From a bacterium (GTDB lineage: Bacteria > Acidobacteriota > Polarisedimenticolia > Polarisedimenticolales > Polarisedimenticolaceae), in the NCBI GenBank assembly GCA_024226515.1, contig JAAELQ010000317.1, positions 1 to 64,000 on the forward strand: DNA of 64,000 bases, in the 5' to 3' direction. Under the pieces are notes generated by a model. The model did not search any database. It was not told where the DNA came from and worked only from the letters and a program-made list of their open reading frames with translations. This document shows positions 22,701 to 29,234 of the stretch, piece by piece; positions within the stretch are counted from its first letter, which is position 1, and each line of letters begins with the position of its first letter. The translations under genes were made by a program, and so were the position numbers.

Positions 22701-23523
22701 TGACGTCGCCGGCCGTCGAGACCGCGACGCCGAACCGCGTGAGGTTCTGATCGCTCTCGGCGAACCAGGTCGGGCTGGTGGTGAGCGGGTCGATCGTCAG
22801 CGGATAGAGCGCATCGCGGTCGTCGACGATGAGCCGAATGCTCGCACCACGCGCGCCGGCGACAATCTCCACGCGCGCCGGCAGGTCGCGCTCCAGCGCG
22901 TCCCATGCCCGCAGGTCGGAGTAGCGCAGCACTCGCGCGCCCTTGGAGGAGAAGAACTCGACGCTGCGCTCGTCGATCGGGCGAGCCTCGAGATCGCCCG
23001 CGATCGCCATCTCCACCAGCACGTCGCCACGGACGTCCGCGCCGTTCGACGGCGGCTCGTGCAACACGAAACCTTGCTCGAGCCCGCGGCTGTCGTTGAC
23101 GTACCACTCGGTCAACGGGCCCCGCCGATACTCGATCCGGTTTTCGTCGGCGTGCAGCACCGGCGGCGGCGCAGCCACGAGCGAACCGGCACGGCCGAAC
23201 GCCGTCAGCGAGAGTGCCCAGCTCCAGGCCGGTTCCGTGTCGGGTGCGCTGCGCGGGACCACGCGGATGCCGTCCTGGGCGAAGTAGGTTCGCAGGTCGT
23301 GCGCACGGTTCGGAGCGTGCCATGCGGAGTCGAGTCCCGCGATCCGGGTCCTCGTCTGCCACGTCACGTGGTACTCCGAGTCGGCGATGTCGCGTCGTAC
23401 GCGGTCCCACCACGAAGCGTCGACGTCCGTCGTGGACGGCGGAGTCTCGGCCCGGAGCGGCGTCGCGCCGTACCCCGATACCATCGCCAGCAGAACCAGA
23501 GCGCATCCGAACGTTCGGCGCAT
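16777..23523 (-). CDS. Giant secreted FG-GAP / thrombospondin type 3 repeat protein
   Basis: The 2248-residue protein starts with a signal peptide (hydrophobic residues about 6-24, cleavage near LRAE). Residues about 258-1108 hold 14 FG-GAP repeats of the form DVNGDGYSDVIVGAP, each with a calcium-loop DxNxDGxxD pattern; fourteen blades would make two seven-bladed propellers. A MopE-like metal-binding motif (DCDDTNADIYPGAPEICDD) follows near 1265. Asp-rich thrombospondin type 3 repeats (DNCP..NPGQ..D.DG.GDACD) occupy about 1295-1471 and again 2023-2145. Between them are three similar modules of about 165-175 residues with DYDDGxxAWINGxEVYRS, which look like jelly-roll binding domains. It is probably a calcium-stabilised surface or matrix adhesin. 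No sortase motif or PEP-CTERM is seen. Confidence 0.88.
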   Translation of the reverse strand: MRRTFGCALVLLAMVSGYGATPLRAETPPSTTDVDASWWDRVRRDIADSEYHVTWQTRTRIAGLDSAWHAPNRAHDLRTYFAQDGIRVVPRSAPDTEPAWSWALSLTAFGRAGSLVAAPPPVLHADENRIEYRRGPLTEWYVNDSRGLEQGFVLHEPPSNGADVRGDVLVEMAIAGDLEARPIDERSVEFFSSKGARVLRYSDLRAWDALERDLPARVEIVAGARGASIRLIVDDRDALYPLTIDPLTTSPTWFAESDQNLTRFGVAVSTAGDVNGDHYSDVVVGAWGYDNGEVNEGRVYVFEGGAAGLSATAAATLESDVPFSRFGEFLATAGDVDGDGYSDVIVGAPQYENGESGEGAAYVYLGSASGLSTTATWQFEADQVGAQLGTAVSTLGDVNGDAFSDIVVGAYFYDNGEANEGVAFVFHGSGSGPSATADWVGEGDQGGGEYARAVSAAGDVNADGYSDLIVGAPGFTNGQIDEGAAFIYLGSASGLEASASWFVEADQLFEARFGNAVSTAGDVNADGYADVLVGAVSFNTMFLAAGQASLYLGGPAGPDTTEDWTYAPDQSDAQFGYSLSTAGDINGDGLADVIIGAPGFRTGGKIDEGGAFVFEGTPTGLTADPTWTVESDQMDALLGTSVSTAGDVNGDGFADIIVGAPMYDDTIDGQGRAWVYEGSVSGLSDAAGWATEGGQQGAQFGYSVNTTGDVNGDGYADVAVGARLFDNGEASEGAVFVFGGSAAGIDTAPDWIIESDVAGANFGFSVASAGDVNNDGYSDLVVGAPLYSNGEVGEGRIYVFAGSSSGVVAGPMWTTESDQLDAQLGFSVESAGDVNGDGFSDVIGSAYLYDNGETQEGRAYVWAGGVAGPATDPIWTAEGNQPNANLGWKVGSAGDVNGDGFSDVIVGVPLYGNGQVGEGAAFVFHGSAGGPSASADWIGESDQVGAEAGKGVAGLGDVNGDGYSDVIVGAPLYDNTTTNEGRADAYLGSASGLATTPVWTVTGEQVFSEYGFTVAAAGDVNGDGYADALVGQYSWDVVGDPNTGRALLYPGSASGLSTQPSWSVTGTQDDQQLSFSLAGAGDVNGDGYADIVIGSFLWNGLFVDEGSAVLYYGGGRPGLALRPEQRRVDDTAPLERLGASDSADSVRLAALGRTPFGAGRVRLEYEVKPLGTLFDAQGTEIAPSWSATGLNGVELSEVVTGLGPVERIFHWRVRLHYDPVSLPYASVSRWLAVPVRGVEEADFRLPGCSEVLDLDLDTVCAPPEGLDCDDTNADIYPGAPEICDDLRNDCDDAQWPQLIDTDSDTVEDICDNCVDDANTGQEDTDGDGPGDACDPCTDSDGDGFGDPGIDADSCPEDNCPATPNDQTDSDSDGLGDVCDDCPLDFDNDIDDDGVCGDVDNCPSMSNSGQENNDGDAEGDVCDSDDDNDSIEDVDDNCIFTDNPLQPDRDADGLGDACDPCPEDPDSDADGVCDDTRTVVEPSNSDIELVGFGAAEDVTLVEFGAAMKYRPNTSDPGIGQDWIAPGYNDASWISGTFGIGYDQADEPNSARTLLQTEVAPGTISIFTRTHFTIDDPASVQNLYLGADYDDGYIAWINGVEVYRSPEIPAGVPTWDTDPSVSDSSNGAVPNYEPQVDVSQVIPQLVQGDNVLAIGVYNYQGGQSASSDLVLVPRLSMNRAPRVSYLANTDDSGVDALWMQEGFDDSSWAQGWYGIGYEAGVGAESLIQTSVLPGTFSVYTRSRFDIDNVYAIRDVGLGIDYDDAVVAWINGIEVYRSAGVPAGPTAWNTNSLIDRESSNGRSADYAPYEDITVAALSALHEGENVLAVGVWNFDAVTADDLLVAPRLALDRTSSGEVSYLANSASPGLGITWVETDFEDAGWSTGAYGIGFEMASGGASELLETSVASGSRSVYTRTEFTVNGAGSVASVLLGLDYDDGVVAWINGEEIYRSPGMPVGVDPDWDTTPIPHESSNAPAPVYEFADVSTEALPHLVEGINVLAIGVWNEIGTSANDLILVPTLIVSSQMFDNCATVFNPGQENGDSDALGDACDNCDLTDNPLQEDADTDGLGDACDNCPQSANPGQADADADLLGDACDNCPAVDNPGQADADVDNVGDICDNCVAAYNPPQSDIDQDTEGDACDLDDGLLLFIEVTETSQVWQGDILYTGFNMYRGDLQVLKDTGEYTQDPVAANAAQFCGLLSPAAADAYEPPAGDIVFYLVSGTGGGGEGSLGLDGSGVERPNTRPCP
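17455..19010 (-). repeat. Three tandem jelly-roll-like modules (about 500-530 bp each)
   Basis: Within the giant gene three diverged copies lie near 18480-19010, 17955-18480 and 17455-17955. Each copy encodes the order W..xGFDDxSW, GIGY, LLQTSVxxGTxSVYTRxxF, DYDDGVVAWINGxEVYRS, ESSN and NVLAxGVWN. They are repeats at protein level with clear nucleotide similarity. Confidence 0.8.
20200..22760 (-). repeat. Fourteen tandem FG-GAP repeats (about 190 bp period)
   Basis: The phrase gccgttcacgtc (plus strand) or close variants recurs about every 190 bases through this stretch. It encodes DVNGDG on the minus strand. I count 14 copies of the blade motif by reading the translation. Copies differ by many substitutions, so this is an old protein repeat and not a recent DNA duplication. 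Confidence 0.85.
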
Positions 23524-23536
23524 ACGTTAACCTCTG

Positions 23537-23555
23537 CGGCCGGTCCGACCGGCCG
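23537..23555 (-). promoter_or_regulatory. GC-rich inverted repeat beside the giant gene's ribosome-binding site
   Basis: CGGCCGGTC and GACCGGCCG are perfect 9-base arms around a single C (23537-23555). They lie 14 bases upstream of the ATG at 23523 and next to its GAGG ribosome-binding sequence. It could fold in the leader RNA or be an operator. The remaining bases of the 322-base gap between the two secreted-protein genes (23524-23845) contain no gene that I can see. Confidence 0.4.
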
Positions 23556-23742
23556 GAACTCCCCGATTCTCCCGAGACTCAGTGGATTGGGGGGTAAACC
23601 CGAGCCGACCCATAAAGAAGGCCGGATCTGATTTCTATACTGCGGCTCTTGGCAAAAGTCTATGAATCAATACCAATAACTTCGGTTGAGAAAGGGGGAT
23701 TTTCGCGAGAGTCGCGAAGCGCCCCGGAACTCCGCTCTGACA

Positions 23743-23776
23743 GAAAAAAAGAGGCGACCTCCGTAGAGGTCGCCTC
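23743..23776 (-). terminator. Intrinsic terminator of the Asp/Ser-rich gene
   Basis: On the minus strand GAGGCGACCTC and GAGGTCGCCTC form an 11-base-pair stem with a four-base loop (23751-23776). Seven Ts follow (plus-strand A run at 23744-23750). This is a textbook Rho-independent terminator 70 bases beyond the stop at 23846. Confidence 0.88.
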
Positions 23777-23845
23777 ATCGGCAAAACCCATTCGCGAGCC
23801 CGGTCCGGACGCGGCACCGCCCGCTCCCGAGGACGCGGATGAATG

Positions 23846-25117
23846 CTAGATACGCGGATGCGATCCCACGCCGTCGGAGTCGGCGTCGCCACTGCTGTCG
23901 CTGTCGCCGTCGCCGTCGCTGTCGCTGCCGCTGTCGTCGTCGCTACCGCCGTCGGAGCTGTCGCTGTCGCCGTCGCCGTCGTCGTCGCTACCGCTGTCGC
24001 AGTCGCTGCCGCCGTCGGAGCTGTCGCTGTCGCCGTCGCCGTCGTCGTCGCTGCCGCTGTCGCTGCTGTCGTCGCTCGACTCACCGTCGCACGTGCACTC
24101 GCAGTCGTCGCTCGACTCGGAGTCGTCGCTCGACTCGGAATCCTCGTCGTCGCTGGACTCGGAATCCTCGTCCTCGTCTTCGTCTTCGTCCTCATCCTCG
24201 TCGCCGGGCTCGTCGCCGCACGGACCGTCGATGAACACGCCGGAGATGATGCTGTTGACCTTCGCGGTGTCGCCCGGGTCGCAGTCGGGGGACACGCCCT
24301 CGACCAGGAACGTCATCATCTCGACGAGATGACCGTTCGGCATGGGCTCGAGCCCTTCGATGTCGAAGGAGACGTACAGACCGGCGTTGACGTCGGTGAT
24401 CAGGTCGGCAGCGACCTCCTCGCCGTCGATGCGCAGGACGTACTCGTAGTCACCGCAGAGATCCGACTCCATCGTGTAGTAGTAGGTCAGCGTGATCGGA
24501 GTGTCGTCATCGACGTGCAGCTCGAGAACGAGCGGGTCGAAGGCGAAGTCCTCGTTGTCCCACGTGGCCCAGTGGAAGTCGTTGCGGCACGGGTTCCACT
24601 GTGCGCTCTCCGGCAGGAAATCCGGATCGGTCCAGGCGAACACACCGTTGAGCGTCGGGTCCTGGCTGAACGGACGGTACAGCGACCAGTCGATCACGCC
24701 GTCGTCGAGGTACTCGCCGCCGAAGCAGTTGTTATGGATGTACTGCTCGGGGTTCGTGCTGTAGAGCAGCGGACCCACGGGCTCTTCCACCTCGACGAAC
24801 TGCGGCGAGGGGACCATGTAGAAGCAGCTGCCGTACGCGCCGCGCCAGTCACCACCGGTCGAGGGATCCTCGAACGGACCGGTGACGATCGCGCCGGCGG
24901 GGGCGCTGTCTTGGGGCAGCGCGATGGCGCGGCCCAGATCGATCGTGTCGTCGGTCGTCACGGTGACGTCCACCGTAAGCTCGTCGACTTCCATGGAACC
25001 GTGGACTTTGCCCTCACGGTTCGCGCCCTTCACGTCGAGGCCCCGGGAAAAACTGAGTCCCGTGGCCAGTGCCGCGATGACGGAAATCACGAGAATGCGT
25101 CTCAACGCGTTTCTCAC
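23846..25117 (-). CDS. Secreted protein with an Asp/Ser-rich repetitive tail
   Basis: The 423-residue protein starts at a GTG (25117) preceded by GGGGGAG at seven bases. A hydrophobic segment (residues about 8-24) looks like a signal peptide. Residues about 30-295 form an ordinary-composition domain with several cysteines and acidic stretches that I do not recognise. From about residue 300 to near the end the chain is almost only Asp, Ser, Glu and Gly, including three 21-residue repeats of the type GSDDDSGSDSDGDGDSDSSDG. Such tails bind calcium or extend a protein from the surface, as in Sdr/Clf proteins or phosphophoryn. No cell-wall anchor motif is seen. It has its own terminator. Confidence 0.8.
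   Translation of the reverse strand: MRNALRRILVISVIAALATGLSFSRGLDVKGANREGKVHGSMEVDELTVDVTVTTDDTIDLGRAIALPQDSAPAGAIVTGPFEDPSTGGDWRGAYGSCFYMVPSPQFVEVEEPVGPLLYSTNPEQYIHNNCFGGEYLDDGVIDWSLYRPFSQDPTLNGVFAWTDPDFLPESAQWNPCRNDFHWATWDNEDFAFDPLVLELHVDDDTPITLTYYYTMESDLCGDYEYVLRIDGEEVAADLITDVNAGLYVSFDIEGLEPMPNGHLVEMMTFLVEGVSPDCDPGDTAKVNSIISGVFIDGPCGDEPGDEDEDEDEDEDEDSESSDDEDSESSDDSESSDDCECTCDGESSDDSSDSGSDDDGDGDSDSSDGGSDCDSGSDDDGDGDSDSSDGGSDDDSGSDSDGDGDSDSSGDADSDGVGSHPRI
23885..24073 (-). repeat. Three 63-bp tandem repeats encoding Asp/Ser/Gly
   Basis: The sequence gccgtcggagctgtcgctgt begins at 23948 and again at 24011, a period of exactly 63 bases. A third, more diverged copy lies before 23948. The codons are nearly all gtc, gtcg-type (Asp/Ser) on the complementary strand. 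The near-identity suggests recent expansion and possible length variation between strains. Confidence 0.75.
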
Positions 25118-25219
25118 TTTGAAACTCCCCCGGATCGCTGATCGCGATCCTGAATGTGGCAACGGACGGGACGCCACGCGACGCGCGACCGTCCTGGTTC
25201 GGTTAAACACTTACAGTTC

Positions 25220-25240
25220 CGTATTCCGTAACAGAATACG
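25220..25240. promoter_or_regulatory. Inverted repeat CGTATTC-N7-GAATACG upstream of the Asp/Ser-rich gene
   Basis: Perfect seven-base arms (25220-25226 and 25234-25240) are separated by seven bases. The site is about 105 bases before the GTG start and in an AT-richer stretch, where a promoter is expected. It could be a dimeric regulator's site. The rest of the 259-base gap (25118-25376) shows no gene. Confidence 0.4.
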
Positions 25241-25376
25241 CTCAGTCCGCTCCGTTGCCACCGCCCGCGAGCCTAAAACCCCCGTAAATGTAGCGACTCC
25301 ACAACCCCGAATAGAAAGAGCAGTTCAAATACCTAAAGCACAAACGACAGGCGAGTGTGTGCACTACAAACAGAAA

Positions 25377-26300
25377 TCACTCTTGCTCATGTCCCTCGAA
25401 GTCGCTCGGGAGCGCTGCCTGCACCGTGCGTGTTCCCTCGCCGGACGGGTCCGGGAACTCGAGCCGCGCACAGTGCAGCAACTGGCGCGAGGGGCCGTCG
25501 TCATCGGCGCGCGCGTCCCCCTCGCCGCGCACCAGTCGGAGGTAGGGACCGTCGTCGCGACCGTAGAGCAGATCGCCGAGGATCGGATGCCCGATCGCTT
25601 CCAGGTGCACGCGTAGCTGGTGCCGGCGACCGGTGCGCGGGAACAGGCGCAGCAGCGTCCGATCCGCGAAGCGCCGCTCGACCTTCCAGGCGGTCGAGGA
25701 CTCGCGACCGTGACCCGCCTCGAGCCGCACGTACACCTGCGAGTCGCGCGCCGGTCCGATCGCGAGATCGATGTTCCCCGAGTCCCGCTCCACGACGCCG
25801 CGCACGACCGCGAGGTACTCCTTGTGAACCAGGCCGCGCATGAACGACAGGGAGAGCGAACGCGCCGTCTCCCTGTTCTCGGCGATCAGCAACACCCCGG
25901 TCGTCTCGGCGTCGAGCCGGTGGGTCAAGCGCAGCTCCGCATGCCGTTCCTGTCGCCGGAGCATCCGGATCAGACTGTTCTCGCGGATGCGATTCACCGG
26001 GTGCACGGGGACACCCGAGGGCTTGTTCACCGCGAGCCAGCCCGGGCCGCGGACGAGGACCGGGATCTCGATCTCGAGCAGCTCCTCGACCAGCGGCGTG
26101 TAGCCGATGCTGACCGTTCCCCCCGCCTGGACCGGCGTCGAGGGGCGCGCGCGGACGCCCCAGGAGAGCTCGACCCGCTCCTTGATCGCGCGCTGGATCC
26201 GCGTGCGCGAAAGCCCGGGGATCCGGCCGTGCAGGAATCGGTCGAGACGCTTGCCCTGTTCGCGCCTCCCGACCTGAAACCGGGTCGTCGGCTCGCTCAT
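25377..26300 (-). CDS. RluA-family pseudouridine synthase
   Basis: The 307-residue enzyme has an N-terminal S4-like RNA-binding segment (RLDRFLHGRIPGLSRTRIQR near residues 18-37) and the catalytic HRLDAETTGVLL motif near residue 130 with its active Asp. The C-terminal GRRHQLRVHL and LLYGR complete the RluA/RluC/RluD pattern. It would isomerise uridines in rRNA or tRNA; the target site cannot be told. The ATG at 26300 is chosen because the domain begins there. It lies 16 bases after the NUDIX gene. Confidence 0.93.
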   Translation of the reverse strand: MSEPTTRFQVGRREQGKRLDRFLHGRIPGLSRTRIQRAIKERVELSWGVRARPSTPVQAGGTVSIGYTPLVEELLEIEIPVLVRGPGWLAVNKPSGVPVHPVNRIRENSLIRMLRRQERHAELRLTHRLDAETTGVLLIAENRETARSLSLSFMRGLVHKEYLAVVRGVVERDSGNIDLAIGPARDSQVYVRLEAGHGRESSTAWKVERRFADRTLLRLFPRTGRRHQLRVHLEAIGHPILGDLLYGRDDGPYLRLVRGEGDARADDDGPSRQLLHCARLEFPDPSGEGTRTVQAALPSDFEGHEQE

Positions 26301-26316
26301 TCGCGATCGCCTGCGC

Positions 26317-26739
26317 TCAGAGGCGCCACCGGAGCGCTCGCAGCATCGGCGCGTTGGCCTCGGGCATCTCCAGCGCCTCGAGCTCGGCGAGGGTCTTCCA
26401 GCTCCACGCGCCGTCGATCGGGGGCTCGTCGGGAACGGGGTCGCGGGCGACGAACACATGGAAGCGCAACGGAGCGTCGGCGTAGTCGTGCACCACGATC
26501 GTCAGGTGATCCAGCCGTTCCGCCGCGAGGCCGGCCTCTTCCTCGAGCTCGCGCCGCGCCGCCTGCTCCGGGCTCTCTCCCCGCTCGACCTTGCCCCCGG
26601 GGAACTCCCAGCTGCCGGCAAGGTGGGACCCCGCGGGCCGCTGCCTGACGAGCATGCGCCCGTCGCGCAGCGCGACGGCGAGGGCCACGTCGACGCGGCC
26701 GGGAGTATCCGGAAACTGCCCGTCGAGGCGCTCGGTCAA
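26317..26739 (-). CDS. NUDIX hydrolase, MutT-like
   Basis: The product has the Nudix box [20 protein letters not shown] extending to EAG at about residues 49-71, and the preceding [14 protein letters not shown] common in MutT-type 8-oxo-dGTP diphosphatases. It is about 140 residues. No ATG is available: the start is probably the TTG at 26739, which overlaps the hbd stop (TTGA); a further upstream TTG at 26787 is also open. The C-terminal [12 protein letters not shown] also fits MutT. Substrate cleansing of oxidised nucleotides is likely but not proven. Confidence 0.85.
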   Translation of the reverse strand: MTERLDGQFPDTPGRVDVALAVALRDGRMLVRQRPAGSHLAGSWEFPGGKVERGESPEQAARRELEEEAGLAAERLDHLTIVVHDYADAPLRFHVFVARDPVPDEPPIDGAWSWKTLAELEALEMPEANAPMLRALRWRL

Positions 26740-27593
26740 GACTTCGAGTAGTCGTAGATGCCGCGCCCGGTCTTGCGCCCGAGCCAACCGGCCTCGACGT
26801 ACTTACGCAACAGCGGGCACGGACGGTACTTCGAGTCGCCCAGCCCCTCGTGCAGCACCTCCATGATCGCGAGGCAGGTGTCGAGCCCGATGAAGTCGGC
26901 CAGCGTCAGCGGGCCCATCGGGTGGTTCATCCCCAGCTTCATGATCTCGTCGATGGCCTCCGGAGCCGCGACGCCCTCGTGCAGACAACACACGGCCTCG
27001 TTGATCATCGGCATCAGCACGCGGTTGCTGACAAAGCCGGGAAAATCGCGGCACTCGACCGGGGTCTTCCCCAGCTTCTGCGCCAGCTCGGTGACCTCGG
27101 CCGTCGTCTCGTCCGAGGTCCCCAGGCCGCGAATCACCTCGACGAGCTTCATCACCGGGACCGGATTCATGAAGTGCATGCCGATCACGCGCTCGGGCCG
27201 CTCCGTGCAGGCGGCGATCTTCGTGATGGAGATCGAGGACGTATTCGAGGCCAGGATCACGCCCGCCTTGCATACGCGATCGAGCGTGCCGAAGATCTCG
27301 GATTTGACGGAGAGCCTCTCGACCACCGCCTCGACCACGAGATCGCAGCCGGCCATGGCCTCGAGCTCCGTCGCGCCCTCGATTCGCGCGAGGGTGCCGC
27401 TCTTGTCGTCGGCGGTCATCCGGCCCTTGTCGACGCCGCGCTGCAGGTTCTTGTCGATCGTCTTCAACCCGCGCTGGACGAACTCGTCCTTCACGTCGTG
27501 CAGGACGACCTTCAGCCCCGCCTGCGCTGCGACGTGCGCGATGCCGTTGCCCATCTGGCCCGCGCCGACGACTCCGATCGTCTCGATGCTCAT
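26736..27593 (-). CDS. 3-hydroxybutyryl-CoA dehydrogenase
   Basis: The 285-residue NAD-dependent enzyme shows [20 protein letters not shown] at residues 7-26, the catalytic region [15 protein letters not shown] near 140, and [14 protein letters not shown] with GMNHPMGPL in the C-terminal domain. It interconverts 3-hydroxybutyryl-CoA and acetoacetyl-CoA. The thiolase gene lies 19 bases upstream, so the pair makes or breaks C4 acyl-CoA, for beta-oxidation or butyrate-type metabolism. A polymer-making phaC is not in the window. Confidence 0.94.
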   Translation of the reverse strand: MSIETIGVVGAGQMGNGIAHVAAQAGLKVVLHDVKDEFVQRGLKTIDKNLQRGVDKGRMTADDKSGTLARIEGATELEAMAGCDLVVEAVVERLSVKSEIFGTLDRVCKAGVILASNTSSISITKIAACTERPERVIGMHFMNPVPVMKLVEVIRGLGTSDETTAEVTELAQKLGKTPVECRDFPGFVSNRVLMPMINEAVCCLHEGVAAPEAIDEIMKLGMNHPMGPLTLADFIGLDTCLAIMEVLHEGLGDSKYRPCPLLRKYVEAGWLGRKTGRGIYDYSKS

Positions 27594-27612
27594 GTCGAAT
27601 CTCCGTTTGCGT

Positions 27613-28794
27613 TCAGACTCGCTGAACGGCCATGGCGACCGCGTTGCCGCCTCCCAGACACAGCGCTGCGATGCCGCGCTGCGCGTTCCGGTCCTCGAGC
27701 GCGTGGACCAGCGTCGTCAGGATGCGCGCGCCGGACGCACCGATGGGATGTCCCAGCGCGACGGCGCCGCCACTGACGTTGTGCTTGGCGGGGTCGATGC
27801 CGAGCACCTTGCCGAGCGCCACCTGCTGAACCGAGAACGCCTCGTTGAACTCGTACAGGTCGACGTCGTCCGCGGACCAGCCGGTCTTCTCCCAGACGCT
27901 GCGCACGGCGAGCTCCGGCGCCATCATCACCAGCTCCGGCGCGAGCCCGCTCGAGGCGTAGGCCACGATCTCGGCCAGCGGCTTGCAGCCCAGCTCCTGG
28001 GCCGTGTCGGGCGACATCACCACCAGCGCCGAGGCGCCGTCGTTGACCGGCGGGGCGTTACCCGCGGTGACCGTTCCGTCCTTCTTGAACGCCGGGCGAA
28101 GCTTACCGAGTGCCTCGAGCGACGTGTCGCGCCGCGGACACTCGTCGGTGTCGAACAGGACCGGGTCCTTCTTGCGCTGCGGGACCTCGACGGGCGTGAT
28201 CTCGTTCTTGAACTTGCCGTCGTCGATCGCCGCAATCGCTTTCTGGTGGCTCTCGAACGCCCACTGGTCCTGGGCCGCGCGATCGACCTCGTAGCGCTCG
28301 GCGACGACCTCGCCGGTGTTGCCCATGTGATAGTCGTTGTAAGCGTCCCACAGGCCGTCGTGGATCATCGAATCGAGGACCTTGCCGTGCCCCATGCGCA
28401 TGCCGTCGCGGGCGCCACGCAGCAGGTAGGGCGCGTTGGACATCGACTCCATCCCGCCGGCGATCACGACGTTCGCGTCGCCGCAGCGAATCGCCTGCGA
28501 GGCCAGCACGACCGCCTTCAGACCGCTGCCGCAGACCTTGTTGATCGTGAGCGCGGGGACCGAGTCCGGTAGGCCGCTGCCGAGGGCCGCCTGGCGCGCG
28601 GGGTTCTGGCCCAGGCCGGCACCGACGACGTTGCCCATGATGACCTCGTCGACCCGGCCCGACTCGATGCCGCTGCGTTGGACCGCCTCGCGCACGACCT
28701 GCGCGCCGAGCTGCGTGGCGGGGATCCCGGACAGGGTTCCGCGGAACCTACCGATCGGAGTTCGTACCGCGCTGACGATGACGGCGTTCTTCAT
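27613..28794 (-). CDS. Acetyl-CoA acetyltransferase (thiolase)
   Basis: The 393-residue product begins [17 protein letters not shown]. It has the acyl-binding cysteine in [11 protein letters not shown] near residue 88, the catalytic [10 protein letters not shown] near 350 and the second cysteine in [10 protein letters not shown] near 379. Length and motifs fit the biosynthetic/degradative acetoacetyl-CoA thiolase family. GGAGG lies 8 bases before the ATG. It heads the run thiolase-hbd-NUDIX-RluA. A weak TAAAAT -10 (28843-28848) lies upstream. Confidence 0.94.
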   Translation of the reverse strand: MKNAVIVSAVRTPIGRFRGTLSGIPATQLGAQVVREAVQRSGIESGRVDEVIMGNVVGAGLGQNPARQAALGSGLPDSVPALTINKVCGSGLKAVVLASQAIRCGDANVVIAGGMESMSNAPYLLRGARDGMRMGHGKVLDSMIHDGLWDAYNDYHMGNTGEVVAERYEVDRAAQDQWAFESHQKAIAAIDDGKFKNEITPVEVPQRKKDPVLFDTDECPRRDTSLEALGKLRPAFKKDGTVTAGNAPPVNDGASALVVMSPDTAQELGCKPLAEIVAYASSGLAPELVMMAPELAVRSVWEKTGWSADDVDLYEFNEAFSVQQVALGKVLGIDPAKHNVSGGAVALGHPIGASGARILTTLVHALEDRNAQRGIAALCLGGGNAVAMAVQRV

Positions 28795-28889
28795 GTAGCT
28801 GCCTCCGGAAAGCCTGTTTTCTAGGGGATGTCGTACCTGGAGATTTTAGCAGCCCTGTCGAGCCGCCAACGGACCCGCGCAGCACCGAA

Positions 28890-29234
28890 TCAGCCCGGCG
28901 GCCAACCCAGCGATCGGCCGCCCAACACGTGGAGGTGAATGTGGAACACGCTCTGGCCGGCGGCGGCCCCGCAGTTGTTGACGACGCGGTAGGCCCCGGC
29001 GATGCCTTCCTGCTCGGCGATCGAACGGCAACTGCCGAGCAGGCGCCCCAGCAGCTGCGCGTCGCCTTCGGCCGTCTCGTCGAGCGAGGCCAGGTGCCTC
29101 TTCGGGATGACGAGGACGTGGACCGGGGCCTGCGGGCTGATGTCGCGAAACGCCACGACGTCGTCGTCTTCCCACACGCGGTCCGACGGGATCTCGCCCG
29201 CCACGATCTTGCAAAACAGACACTCTTCGCTCAT
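28890..29234 (-). CDS. HIT-family (HINT-like) hydrolase
   Basis: The 114-residue protein has CLFCKIVAGEIPS at the N-terminus, VLVIPKRHLASL in the middle and the histidine triad HIHLHVLGG near residue 100. HINT proteins hydrolyse AMP-linked phosphoramidates. The ATG overlaps the murA stop (ATGA at 29231-29234), so it is coupled to murA. A metabolic link with MurA is not evident. Confidence 0.93.
   Translation of the reverse strand: MSEECLFCKIVAGEIPSDRVWEDDDVVAFRDISPQAPVHVLVIPKRHLASLDETAEGDAQLLGRLLGSCRSIAEQEGIAGAYRVVNNCGAAAGQSVFHIHLHVLGGRSLGWPPG

Noticed and set aside
20200-22760. A CRISPR-like array suggested by regular repeats
   Set aside because: The period is about 190 bases, the copies diverge and translate into FG-GAP blades, and no cas genes are near.
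20749-23631. A 960-codon plus-strand frame opposite the FG-GAP gene
   Set aside because: It mirrors the repeats of the real gene; no start with a ribosome-binding site or recognisable domain is present.
23846-24230. Plus-strand frame of alternating V and A opposite the Asp/Ser tail
   Set aside because: It is the complement of the Asp/Ser codons and has no ribosome-binding site.
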